DNA from: Klebsiella pneumoniae
Lineage (GTDB): Bacteria; Pseudomonadota; Gammaproteobacteria; Eutrophobiales; Eutrophobiaceae
Length of the DNA stretch: 38,501 nucleotides
NCBI GenBank assembly: GCA_945870865.1
Contig: CAMBTO010000011.1
Coordinates: forward strand, 1-38,501
Direction: 5' to 3'
The notes under the pieces are model-generated. The model saw only the letters and a list, made by a program, of their open reading frames with translations, was not told the origin of the DNA and searched no databases. Positions 15,533 through 23,822 of the stretch are shown here, in pieces; within the stretch, counting starts at the first letter, position 1, and each line of letters opens with the position of its first letter. The position numbers and the translations under genes are program-made.

Positions 15533-18241
15533 TTACAGGTTAAAACGTAGCCCGCCTATATAACGTGGTCCAAATTTTTCGAACTCGATCGGATAACGTG
15601 AATCATCACCGTAACGACGTGCACCCATATTGGTCAGGTTGACCGCATCGAAATACACCTCGACCCTGGGGTTGATCTGATAACGCACAGACAAATCCAT
15701 TTCCTCGTCAGAGTCCCAGTAGATATCGCCATTATCAACCGGATAGACATTGCCATTGATTACCCGGTAGTTGCCAATTGACTGACCCCACGGCGTACGG
15801 TACTGATAGGCAAGTCTGACGGTCAGACCATATTTTTCATAGGTTCCCTGCAGGTTATACACGCGATCGGAAGTACCCAGCACACTGATGGTACGTTCGG
15901 GGACAACGCCAACGGAGGGGAGATTCACTTCTGAATCAGTCCAGGTGCCGGAGAATCTGAGGCCAAATCCCTGCATCCATTCAGGTAGGTTCATGCGTTG
16001 TGCAAGGCGCTCGGCACTTGCGACGTGCGCCAGTTCAAAACCACGCAGATAGCCATCGCCGGCATTACCGATGCTGGTCTGCTGATATCCTGAACGATCT
16101 ATGCCTGCCACATCGAGTGTATCCAGACCGAAGGTGCTTGCCCGCTGTACAAGGACATCTTGGATATCCTTGTAGAAGACGCCTGCAGAAAAGAAATCAC
16201 CTGATGGCATGTACCATTCGAGATAGGCGTCGACACCCTTCTGCTTTTCAGGTTTTGCATCGGGATTACCACCGGAAACCGTTTGCGCCGCATCATTTAT
16301 CGTAAAGTTAGGACGCAGGTCATCAAAGTCAGCGCGGGAAGCTGACGTCGTCAGACTGTAACGGACCTTGACGTTTTCGCTGTAATTCCAGTTCAGGTGC
16401 ACACTCGGATAGACCAGCGTATCCTCACTTTTGGTTTCGACCAGTCGCGTTTCAGCCGGTGTACTATCGACAGCGGGAAAAGTCACGAACGCTTCGCCAG
16501 TGTTTTCAATCTGCTCAATACGTGCACCATACACAACATTACCCCAGCTGAAGTCCGAAGTGGCCATACCATAAAGTGCACTAATCGCTTCAGTCACTTC
16601 CCAGTAATTTGCACGTGTATCCTGCAGTGTGGCACTACCATTGCGAATCTGTTCGTTCATGAAATCAGTGGTCAGTGTGTCGTCGGTATAGCGGAAGGAG
16701 TAATTCAAATCCTGACCCCCAAGATAACCGATGTCGGTGGCAAAATCAGACCACGTTGGAATGGTGCCTGTCGTAAAGCTGCGCAGATAGTTTGTTTCCT
16801 CGGAGGTTTTGGTGCGATCTGTATAGAGACCACCAAACTGGATTTTGGTCGACCGCTCAAACAGTTTTGTCATGTGGCCGAGGTCAAGCTTGACTGTGCC
16901 TGCCTTTGTTTTATCAGCGCCCATAATCTGCGAAATACTCTGCATGGGAAATTCGAACGCTTCTATGTTGGTGATCTGTTCACCTTTGATGCGCTCAGCG
17001 GTAACGCCGGTGGTACGGAATAAACGTATCGTGTTTACATCACCATTGCGTAAATCATATTCCACAGTCGGTCGTGCGAGAAAACTCGACGGGCTTTGTA
17101 ATGCGGCTGTCACGGGAGTGTCGCGTCCGTCCTGCGTAAATGTGTGGTTGAGGCGCCACGACATGTCCCAATCCGACCAGACGTGCTCACCGCCCAGAGT
17201 ATTGGTCTTGGTGTATTCCTTGCTATTGCGATAATCGATACGGGCATTGAGACGTGCACCGTAGGATGTACCGAAAGTCGGGTCGTTACTGTTGATGAAA
17301 CCCGCGCTGGTGTAGCCCGCGCCGGACGCATCCGTGCCCTGATCCAGACGTAAGATGAAGTTGTCGCGCAGTTCATCGTCATGATATAGGGTGTTGATCG
17401 TGCTCGCAAAAACCGTATTCTCTTCATCGATTTTATAGTCGACGCGCATTGTTGCGGAAAGATTTTCGCGTGTCAGACGGTAATGCTTGTTTTCGTGCTC
17501 GCGTGCGAAGTGTTTTGTGGGGTTGGTGGTGTTGCTAAGGTACGGATCAGTTTCCCAATTGTCTGTTGCCATTTCGCGTCTATAGTACGAACCCTGAGCC
17601 ACCAGACCCAGTTTGCCTTCCAGAAAAATATTCGAATAGACGAGTGAACTGTCAACTTCATCACCGCCACCGAGGTCGACCCTGCCGGCACCGATTTTGC
17701 CCGTGATCTTCTGGCCGGGATTGTCAAACCCGCGACGGGTGCGGATATCGACGTTACCCGCTACGGTGTTGCCGGCCATGGACGGCACAATCGCTTTTTC
17801 GACAGTAATCTGGCTCGCAATTGCAGACGGAATATTATCAAAGCGTGAAGCACGACCTTCCGGACTGACAACGCTGAGACCATCGAAAGACAAGGTGGTC
17901 CAGTACACCGGGGCACCGCGCAAGTTTACATAACGTGCCTGACCCTGGTCACGCTCTACGGCAACGCCGGGCAATCGACCGACTGCAAATGCCACGTTCT
18001 GGTCTGGCAAGTCGCCGATCAAGTCCGCGGCGATAACACTGACGAGTGAATCGGAAGAGCGTTGCGCCGCAAGTGCTGCCGCCGTGCTTTCGGCGAGGGG
18101 GCGACGTCCCGTCACGATGACTTCTTCTACATTGCCACCTGTCTGGGCTTCTGCAGTCAGTATGCCGGTAGCACCGGCAACACCCAGCGCGAGCAGGGTA
18201 AGGTACAATGGCCGCGTGGTCACGGTATTGAATTTCGACAT
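15533..18241 (-). CDS. TonB-dependent receptor in operon with phytase (putative phytate receptor)
   Basis: About 902 residues. A signal peptide (LTLLALGVAGATGILTAEAQ) is followed by a TonB-box-like EEVIVTGRRP, then the plug (DLIGDLPDQNVAFAVGRLPGVAVERDQGQARYVNLRGAP, ending ITVEKAIVPSMAGNTVAGNVDIRTRRG) and a large barrel ending in RYIGGLRFNL. The MSKFN start at 18241 has an ACGGAG ribosome site; eight further upstream codons are unsupported. It belongs to a different, longer subfamily than the two ~710-residue receptors in this window. Coupling to the phytase gene suggests uptake of phytate or its breakdown products. Confidence 0.93.
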   Translation of the reverse strand: MSKFNTVTTRPLYLTLLALGVAGATGILTAEAQTGGNVEEVIVTGRRPLAESTAAALAAQRSSDSLVSVIAADLIGDLPDQNVAFAVGRLPGVAVERDQGQARYVNLRGAPVYWTTLSFDGLSVVSPEGRASRFDNIPSAIASQITVEKAIVPSMAGNTVAGNVDIRTRRGFDNPGQKITGKIGAGRVDLGGGDEVDSSLVYSNIFLEGKLGLVAQGSYYRREMATDNWETDPYLSNTTNPTKHFAREHENKHYRLTRENLSATMRVDYKIDEENTVFASTINTLYHDDELRDNFILRLDQGTDASGAGYTSAGFINSNDPTFGTSYGARLNARIDYRNSKEYTKTNTLGGEHVWSDWDMSWRLNHTFTQDGRDTPVTAALQSPSSFLARPTVEYDLRNGDVNTIRLFRTTGVTAERIKGEQITNIEAFEFPMQSISQIMGADKTKAGTVKLDLGHMTKLFERSTKIQFGGLYTDRTKTSEETNYLRSFTTGTIPTWSDFATDIGYLGGQDLNYSFRYTDDTLTTDFMNEQIRNGSATLQDTRANYWEVTEAISALYGMATSDFSWGNVVYGARIEQIENTGEAFVTFPAVDSTPAETRLVETKSEDTLVYPSVHLNWNYSENVKVRYSLTTSASRADFDDLRPNFTINDAAQTVSGGNPDAKPEKQKGVDAYLEWYMPSGDFFSAGVFYKDIQDVLVQRASTFGLDTLDVAGIDRSGYQQTSIGNAGDGYLRGFELAHVASAERLAQRMNLPEWMQGFGLRFSGTWTDSEVNLPSVGVVPERTISVLGTSDRVYNLQGTYEKYGLTVRLAYQYRTPWGQSIGNYRVINGNVYPVDNGDIYWDSDEEMDLSVRYQINPRVEVYFDAVNLTNMGARRYGDDSRYPIEFEKFGPRYIGGLRFNL

Positions 18242-18418
18242 GGTAAATCTCCGTTGGCATAACATGGTAGTGACAACAATGATGTGTTGTCGGATTAAAA
18301 TGACAGGGGCACTTTGACCAACAAGGATTACAGCGTGATTAAATAATATGACAATCTGGTGAAATTATGTGACACGGATGTTAAGGCAGCTTTACAAGAC
18401 CGGGGTCTTGGTAATTAT
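18242..18418 (-). promoter_or_regulatory. Upstream region of the TonB-phytase operon with TGTCA-type half-sites
   Basis: On the minus strand, three TGTCA(T/C) half-sites occur: CTGTCAT (18300-18306), TGTCAT (18348-18353) and TGTCAC (18369-18374). PhoB boxes are tandem CTGTCAT-type repeats spaced 11 bases apart. The two distal sites here are 21 bases apart with a poor middle copy, so the match is only suggestive. Confidence 0.3.
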
Positions 18419-19189
18419 TCAGCGTATTCGTCGATAGCTATTTGCCGAGCGTTGACGCCAACCATGGTTAGGATGGCGTTTGACCATCGCGGGGACACGA
18501 AACAACAGGATCAACAGAGCACCTGTGACAAAGCCACCGATATGTGCCCAGAAGGCGACCCCGCCATCGGTGGCCCCGAGGGAGCTGAAACCACCCAATA
18601 GCTGTACCATAAACCAGTAGCCCAGCATCCAGAACGCCGGTATGCCAAACGTCGTAATATAAAACCCGAAGATGAACAACATGTGTACGGTCACGCGTGG
18701 ATATAACATGATATACGCACCCATGACACCGCCGATGGCCCCCGATGCGCCCACCATCGGAATGAGTGAGGAGGGATCTGTGACAACCTGCAGGCCGGCG
18801 GCGGCCAGACCACATAACAGATAGAAGACCAGGAAGCGCAGGTGCCCCATCGAGTCCTCGACGTTATTACCAAAGATCCACAGAAACCACATATTGCCGA
18901 TGATGTGCATCCAGCTGCCATGCATGAACATATGGCTGATGACCGACAGCCAGGATGTAGAATCGGTGACCGTACAATACAGTTCCGGGCTCATCTGGAA
19001 ACCGCTGCCAGTCGGCACCGATTGCAATAATTCACCGGGTAACAGTCCGAGCAGGCACACCGACCGTGACAAGGCCGGTTCTGCCCCGAGTCCTTGCAGC
19101 AACACCCAGGCCAGTACATTCAGGCCGACCAGCAACCAGGTCGCCCAGGGTGTCAGAAAATGCGGGTTGTCATCGCGTAGCGGGAACAT
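18419..19189 (-). CDS. Rhomboid-family intramembrane serine protease
   Basis: 256 residues with at least six membrane segments. The catalytic Ser lies in GASGAIGG (Ser149) and the catalytic His in AHIGGF (His216). The helix-2 motif HGSWMHIIGNMWFLWIFG with conserved His/Asn is also present. Rhomboids cut transmembrane segments of substrate proteins within the inner membrane; the substrate is unknown here. A Cys/Gly-rich luminal loop precedes the first catalytic helix. It is divergent from efpL, with about 100 bases between start codons, and stands apart from the phytase operon. Confidence 0.93.
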   Translation of the reverse strand: MFPLRDDNPHFLTPWATWLLVGLNVLAWVLLQGLGAEPALSRSVCLLGLLPGELLQSVPTGSGFQMSPELYCTVTDSTSWLSVISHMFMHGSWMHIIGNMWFLWIFGNNVEDSMGHLRFLVFYLLCGLAAAGLQVVTDPSSLIPMVGASGAIGGVMGAYIMLYPRVTVHMLFIFGFYITTFGIPAFWMLGYWFMVQLLGGFSSLGATDGGVAFWAHIGGFVTGALLILLFRVPAMVKRHPNHGWRQRSANSYRRIR

Positions 19190-19293
19190 AAGGCCATGCT
19201 ATAACCGCGTGCCGGGGTATGGCAATCACATATATTGCAAGCGGATGTCCGAAGCCGTAACATTTCACACCTTTAAAGCAATCAGGATGACAA

Positions 19294-19860
19294 ATGCCCA
19301 AGGCCAGTGAACTGAAGCGCGGAATGGTGATAGATTTTGATGGTGTGCCTCATGCAGTAAAATCGCTGGAGGCGAAAAGCCCGTCGTCACGAGGGGCATC
19401 AACACTTTACAAGATCCGCTTCACCAATCTGAAGACCGGACAGAAGCGGGATGAGTCGCTAAAAAGTGATGATTACCTGAAAGAGGCCGACTATGTACGC
19501 GAGCCGATCCAGTTTTCTTACCAGGACGGTGACAAATATATCTTCATGAACATGGAAAACTTCAACCAGTATGAAGTGACTGGTGAAGTGATTGATGAGC
19601 TGATTGGCTATGTCACCGAAGGGCTGCAAGGCATGACTGCCTTGATCATGGACGATGTGTTGTTAAGTATCGAGTTGCCGCAGTCGGTGGATATGGAGAT
19701 TGTCGATACCGTGCCCGGTATCAAGGGATCGTCTGCCACCGGCCGTACCAAACCGGCGAAGCTCGTGACCGGTTTGGAGGTGCAGGTGCCGGAATATCTG
19801 GAGGTGGGCGAGATCATCCGTATCAATACCAGCACTGGCAAGTTCATGTCGAGAGCCTAG
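19294..19860 (+). CDS. efpL: Elongation factor P-like protein EfpL (YeiP)
   Basis: 188 residues with the three-domain EF-P architecture. The loop SPSSRGASTLYKIRF carries an Arg where EF-P proper has its modified Lys, as in YeiP/EfpL. The C-terminal signature is IVDTVPGIKGSSATGRTKPAKLVTGLEVQVPEYLEVGEIIRINT. The protein relieves ribosome stalling at difficult proline-containing motifs without needing post-translational modification. It is a single gene, with a repeat element starting directly after the stop codon. Length and sequence match the family closely. Confidence 0.95.
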   Translation: MPKASELKRGMVIDFDGVPHAVKSLEAKSPSSRGASTLYKIRFTNLKTGQKRDESLKSDDYLKEADYVREPIQFSYQDGDKYIFMNMENFNQYEVTGEVIDELIGYVTEGLQGMTALIMDDVLLSIELPQSVDMEIVDTVPGIKGSSATGRTKPAKLVTGLEVQVPEYLEVGEIIRINTSTGKFMSRA

Positions 19861-19945
19861 ACCGTCATTCGCGAACGCCTACATGGATGTAGGCGGTAGA
19901 GCGACGCAGGAGCCAAAGCCGAGGCGGGAATCCAGTGAAATGACG
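19861..19945. repeat. REP/MITE-like element after efpL
   Basis: Short inverted ends (CCGTCATT at 19862-19869 and AATGACGG at 19938-19945) enclose a perfect 9-bp hairpin CGCCTACAT-GG-ATGTAGGCG (19876-19895). A GGCGGGAATCCAG tract like that in common dispersed palindromic repeats follows. It shares GCCTACATGGA with the element at 2550-2649. It starts directly at the efpL stop codon and could serve as its transcript end. No coding capacity. Confidence 0.55.
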
Positions 19946-19948
19946 GAG

Positions 19949-20384
19949 TTACATCAGCGGTTTTTCCTCGTATCGCTTTCGTGGTGTCGCCGACGTCATC
20001 GTACGTTCCATATAGTCACCCAGATAACCGCTGACCTCCGGGCGGAAGGTCTGTTTCATGCTGTCCGGTACGACTGGGGCGCCCATCTGGGAATGATCAA
20101 CCAGATGAATGTAGGTGACACCAATACTTTTAAGTTGTTCAGCCAGCCAGGAGTAGTCCGCCTCAATCGCATCGTACAAGGGCATGTCATTTGCGGCAGT
20201 AATAGCGGAAGGTGCAAGCATTCTGGCACCAACTGCATGAATATTTTACACCCTAGACATAATATTCCTTCATCAGCGCGTTCGGTAAATTGTCTATTGC
20301 GCGGTTACGTGTCAGCGGGCACATGACCAGATGGTTTTACAGGGATAGATGATCCGGAGCGGTCTTCGAATATAGAAGAGACAT
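19949..20384 (-). pseudogene. Old Yellow Enzyme (alkene reductase, NemA-like) pseudogene, internally deleted
   Basis: An intact start (ATG at 20384 with AGGAG) opens MSLLYSKTAPDHLSL, hits TAA at 20337-20339, then continues in the same frame as NHLVMCPLTRNRAI, NLPNALMKEYYV and a TAG at 20253-20255. The motif VMxPLTRNRA-xxPNxLMxEYY is the N-terminus of OYE-family flavoenzymes. In another frame follows VGARMLAPSAITAANDMPLYD, AEQLKSIGVTYIHLVDHS, a mid-to-late OYE segment. About 170-180 central residues and the C-terminal FMN-binding region are missing, so the gene is dead. It lies 58 bases downstream of a TonB receptor on the same strand and was probably its operon partner. The last ~30 codons do not match the family. 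Confidence 0.82.
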
Positions 20385-20442
20385 GAAATACTCCTGATAA
20401 GGTGAAACTGAAGGCAAAAAGCGGTCTTTCCTGAGTCTAGGC

Positions 20443-22569
20443 CTAAAATCCGCCGCTGAAGGTGAAAAATACGCGCGGTCCGCCTTTCTGGTCGCGCAAC
20501 TCACGTGTACGGACGGCAGACAGTCCTCGTTCACCCGTGTAAACCGTACGTTCACGCAGTTCGTTGAAATCGAGGATATTTTCAAGGTCGATACGCATCT
20601 TGATGTCGAACCAGCGGGTGGTCTCGATGAAGGTGTTCAGTTCTGCTGTATCGTCGCTGGTTTCCAGTTCGTTTACCTTGTAGCGGTACTCGTCTGCACG
20701 ATCCTGAAAGATACCACCCCAGGCGATACGGCTTTTCCGGAAGTCCTGTCTGAAGTCGATGTTGTAGACATAATGGTTTTCCACGACAAAAAAATCGGTT
20801 GTACTGTGGGTACTACCGATGGAGGAAAGCATACGGTTTTCACCGGTTACCGGGTCGACCACGGTCGAATCCTGCAGACGCGCCTTCAGTTTCAGGCGTG
20901 CACCGTCGAGGCCAGTCCACTGTAATGGTAATGTAGATTCAATCTCGACACCCCAGCGGCGACCGTCACCGATATTGCCCGGTGCTTCGAAGCTGGCGGA
21001 CAGCGGCAGCAGATCCAGCACATCGGTAATCCAGTGATGGAACAGCGTTACCTTGACCACGCTGTCCTTATTAAAGTGATGCTCATGGCCAAGCTCGGTC
21101 ATCCAGGTACTGGGGGGGCGTATATCCGGGTTACCCAGCGCCAGGTCATCGTCTTCAAATATGGTAGCGCTGATAAAATCGACCAGATTCAGCTGAGATA
21201 CCTCGCGCGCAATCCGGAGTCTCGTTTGCCGGCCCGTTTCTGGTGTATAGCTCAGGATGGCCTGTGGTTTTATAAAGAAAAATTCACGTTCCTGGTCTAC
21301 ATCACCGCTTTGCGTTAGCGTGGAGGTTTCCGCACCGAGGCCATAATCCAGTTCAAACAGGCCCAGCGACCAGATATCTTTCAACATGAAGTCGCCACGT
21401 GACTCCTCAACGCGGGAATTGGCCCCGGGTACATCGATATAAACCGGGCCGGTACCGGTGTCATCCTGCTGATTGAATTTCCCATCCAGCAGGTTGTAGG
21501 CCCATTCGCCGTTAAGCTGGATTGTGTGATCGGCCAGCACGGCCCAGTCGAATTCAGCACGACTGATCGCCTCGGTATTGACATTGTAGGTATCGGCCAC
21601 GCGGTACAGTATTTGTCTGCCGCTTGAGTCGACCACGCGCTGACTTTCAATGGTATCGTTGTATTCACGCGCAAGCAGAAAAATCAGCTTGGCTGTCAGA
21701 TTTGCTGACAGTGCGCGTTCAAAATCGATCCCTGTTTCAAAGACAGGTTGTTTCGAATCCTTATCAATGGTCTGGATGCGAGACAATACTCCGCTAGTCA
21801 GGGGTTCACGTTGTGTGGTCTGGTGCCAGAGGTGTTCTACCAGATCAATACTGGTATTCAGACGGACGAAGGTCTGTCCGAACCAGCGGGCGGCGTTCAG
21901 GTTACCATCGAGGAAGTTGTTACGGTTTTCGCGCTGGACGTTGCGAACTTCAATCAGTTCACTGGCGCCGTTATAAATATCTTCGGTGCCGATATTACCG
22001 ACACGTGATCGTCTGTAACCGACTCCGGTATTGTAGTCGATGCCTTTCCAGTTATGTGAAAGTGAAATACTGGCCTTAGGTGTTAGGCCACCGTGTTCAA
22101 ACGTCTTGCGGATATAAGTGTCCCAATGCACAGAGGCAGGGACGTCACCATGCAGTATGATATTGATCAGGCTGGACTGGCCCTGCATGTCAATCTCGCG
22201 AACTGGCCCGCGAATCAGTTCGATCCGATCAACCAGAGCCGCTGGAATACGTGCGAGGATATCAAGTGGTTGGTCCTGTTTGGCAGCGGGACGGCGGTCA
22301 TTGATCAGCAGGTTGCCGAGAGCGTTACTGTAACCCCGTGTGCCGGCATTGTTTTCCAGTCGAAATCCAGGTACTTGGCGTACCATATCCAGTGCAGTCT
22401 GAGGCTGAAACTGGTCAAACCAGGAGTTCGGATAATTGACGACATTATTGCTGTCAATGGTGGATGCAGGGGACTCCGGGATTTGATCAGCAGTATCTGC
22501 TGCCCGCGCCGGGAGTGTCGCTGCCATACCCAGCAGGGCTGCCAGGATTAAATGTAATACTGCCCGCAT
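20443..22569 (-). CDS. TonB-dependent outer-membrane receptor (subfamily copy 2)
   Basis: 708 residues: signal peptide (LILAALLGMAATLPARA), plug domain (ALDMVRQVPGFRL, GNLLINDRRPAAK, RIPAALVDRIELIRGPVREI) and a barrel ending FSGGF with the terminal Phe. It parallels the receptor at 7924-10068 along its whole length, including FELDYGLGAE, HHWITDVLDLLPLS, VVDPVTG and the RTVYTGERGLSAV tail, so the two arose by duplication or joint acquisition. Its downstream partner, an OYE reductase, has decayed. The receptor itself shows no frameshift or stop. Confidence 0.92.
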   Translation of the reverse strand: MRAVLHLILAALLGMAATLPARAADTADQIPESPASTIDSNNVVNYPNSWFDQFQPQTALDMVRQVPGFRLENNAGTRGYSNALGNLLINDRRPAAKQDQPLDILARIPAALVDRIELIRGPVREIDMQGQSSLINIILHGDVPASVHWDTYIRKTFEHGGLTPKASISLSHNWKGIDYNTGVGYRRSRVGNIGTEDIYNGASELIEVRNVQRENRNNFLDGNLNAARWFGQTFVRLNTSIDLVEHLWHQTTQREPLTSGVLSRIQTIDKDSKQPVFETGIDFERALSANLTAKLIFLLAREYNDTIESQRVVDSSGRQILYRVADTYNVNTEAISRAEFDWAVLADHTIQLNGEWAYNLLDGKFNQQDDTGTGPVYIDVPGANSRVEESRGDFMLKDIWSLGLFELDYGLGAETSTLTQSGDVDQEREFFFIKPQAILSYTPETGRQTRLRIAREVSQLNLVDFISATIFEDDDLALGNPDIRPPSTWMTELGHEHHFNKDSVVKVTLFHHWITDVLDLLPLSASFEAPGNIGDGRRWGVEIESTLPLQWTGLDGARLKLKARLQDSTVVDPVTGENRMLSSIGSTHSTTDFFVVENHYVYNIDFRQDFRKSRIAWGGIFQDRADEYRYKVNELETSDDTAELNTFIETTRWFDIKMRIDLENILDFNELRERTVYTGERGLSAVRTRELRDQKGGPRVFFTFSGGF

Positions 22570-22717
22570 GAATATGTTCTGTTCCCTTCAGTCGTAGTGT
22601 TGAAAGGGCCGGCTTTATCGAGATGATTGTATTACCTCCCTTTAACAGGGTTCCAGTATATTGAATTTTCCGGAGTGAGGTCTACCGCTTCTTTGCCCGG
22701 ACCAACAGGTCTTTTGC

Positions 22718-23703
22718 ATGACAGATAAAAATACAACAGACCGTTTTGCCGTCTTCACCGAGGGTGATGCGCTCTATAATGATATGTTGCGAGCGATCGA
22801 TGCCTCCCATGACAGTATCGTCATGGAGAGTTATATCTTTGAAGCGGATGCTATTGCTATGCATTTTATAGACGCACTGGTGCGTCGTGCCCGTGCCGGC
22901 GTCAGGGTGAGAATGCATCTGGACTCGTTTGGTTCGATGACGCTCGCATACAGCCCGGAGGTCACACGTATCCGTGATGCCGGTATTGAACTGATATGGT
23001 ATAACCCGTTGCGCTGGTACACCCCCCCTGCGGTTTAACCGGCGTAATCATCGTAAATTGCTCGTTATTGATGACAAGAGCGTCTGGCTCGGTGGTTTCA
23101 ATATACACAAGGAAAATTCGGTGGCTGTGACAGGACCGGATCGTTGGCATGATACCCATGTCCGGATAGACGGGCCACTGGCGACGCAGGCGCGCAATTA
23201 TTTTGATCGTTTGTGCCAGGACAATCGTGACTGGTCACCTGCATTTATCCGGCATGCTTGTTTCAAACCATAACTGGCTGCAGCGCCATCAGTTACGGCG
23301 GATGCTGGCCATGCGATTTCACCAGGCCCACTCCCGTATCTGGATGTGCACTCCTTATTTCATGCCCGATCACTTTCTGCAGAGGCAAATAACACGGGCC
23401 GCAAGGCGCGGGATAGATGTGTTGTTGTTGTCTTATGAGTCGGACCGACCGTTGACGCAACTTGTGGCGCGCGCGGCCTATGCCTCGTTGATGGACTCGG
23501 GCATAAAGATCTTTGAATTCGAGCCACGGTTCCTGCACGCAAAAATTATTGTTATTGATGATGACTGGAGCACCATAGGCTCCAGCAATCTTGATTACCG
23601 CAGCTTCTTTTTGAATGATGAAATTAATCTGGTGTCGTCCAGGCCTGACCTTGCCCTCCAGTTGGGAGAAAATCTTGCGGCTGATATGGAACGATCGATA
23701 TAG
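22718..23703 (+). pseudogene. Cardiolipin synthase / phospholipase D-family gene broken by two frameshifts
   Basis: Three consecutive frames encode one protein. Frame 1 is MTDKN to RWYTPPAV (stop near 23038); frame 2 carries RFNRRNHRKLLVIDDKSVWLGGFNIH to about 23270; frame 3 carries SNHNWLQRHQLRRMLAMRF to the stop at 23703. Both HKD motifs survive (HRKLLVID and HAKIIVIDD). The first shift coincides with a run of seven C (23012-23018); six C would restore WYTPLRFNRRNHRK. The second shift also behaves like one extra base, around 23250-23275. The protein joins phosphatidyl groups to make cardiolipin in ClsB-type relatives. True decay, a slippery or phase-variable tract at the first site, and assembly error are all possible; two shifts favour decay or error. 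Confidence 0.8.
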
Positions 23704-23783
23704 ATTACCCCGCAGGATATTGCAAGATAAGGCTGGAAGTTGTGGCTGTTAGGACAGACAGGATCATTTTACCGGGACAGTAT

Positions 23784-23795
23784 CGTCGTACGACG
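23784..23795. repeat. Perfect 12-bp palindrome in convergent gap
   Basis: CGTCGTACGACG lies between the broken cardiolipin synthase and the convergent TRAP permease. It has no loop for a good terminator hairpin and no T-tract. The rest of this ~120-base gap shows nothing else. Confidence 0.35.
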
Positions 23796-23822
23796 TATCG
23801 GCTCGACTCTGGTCACCAATAA

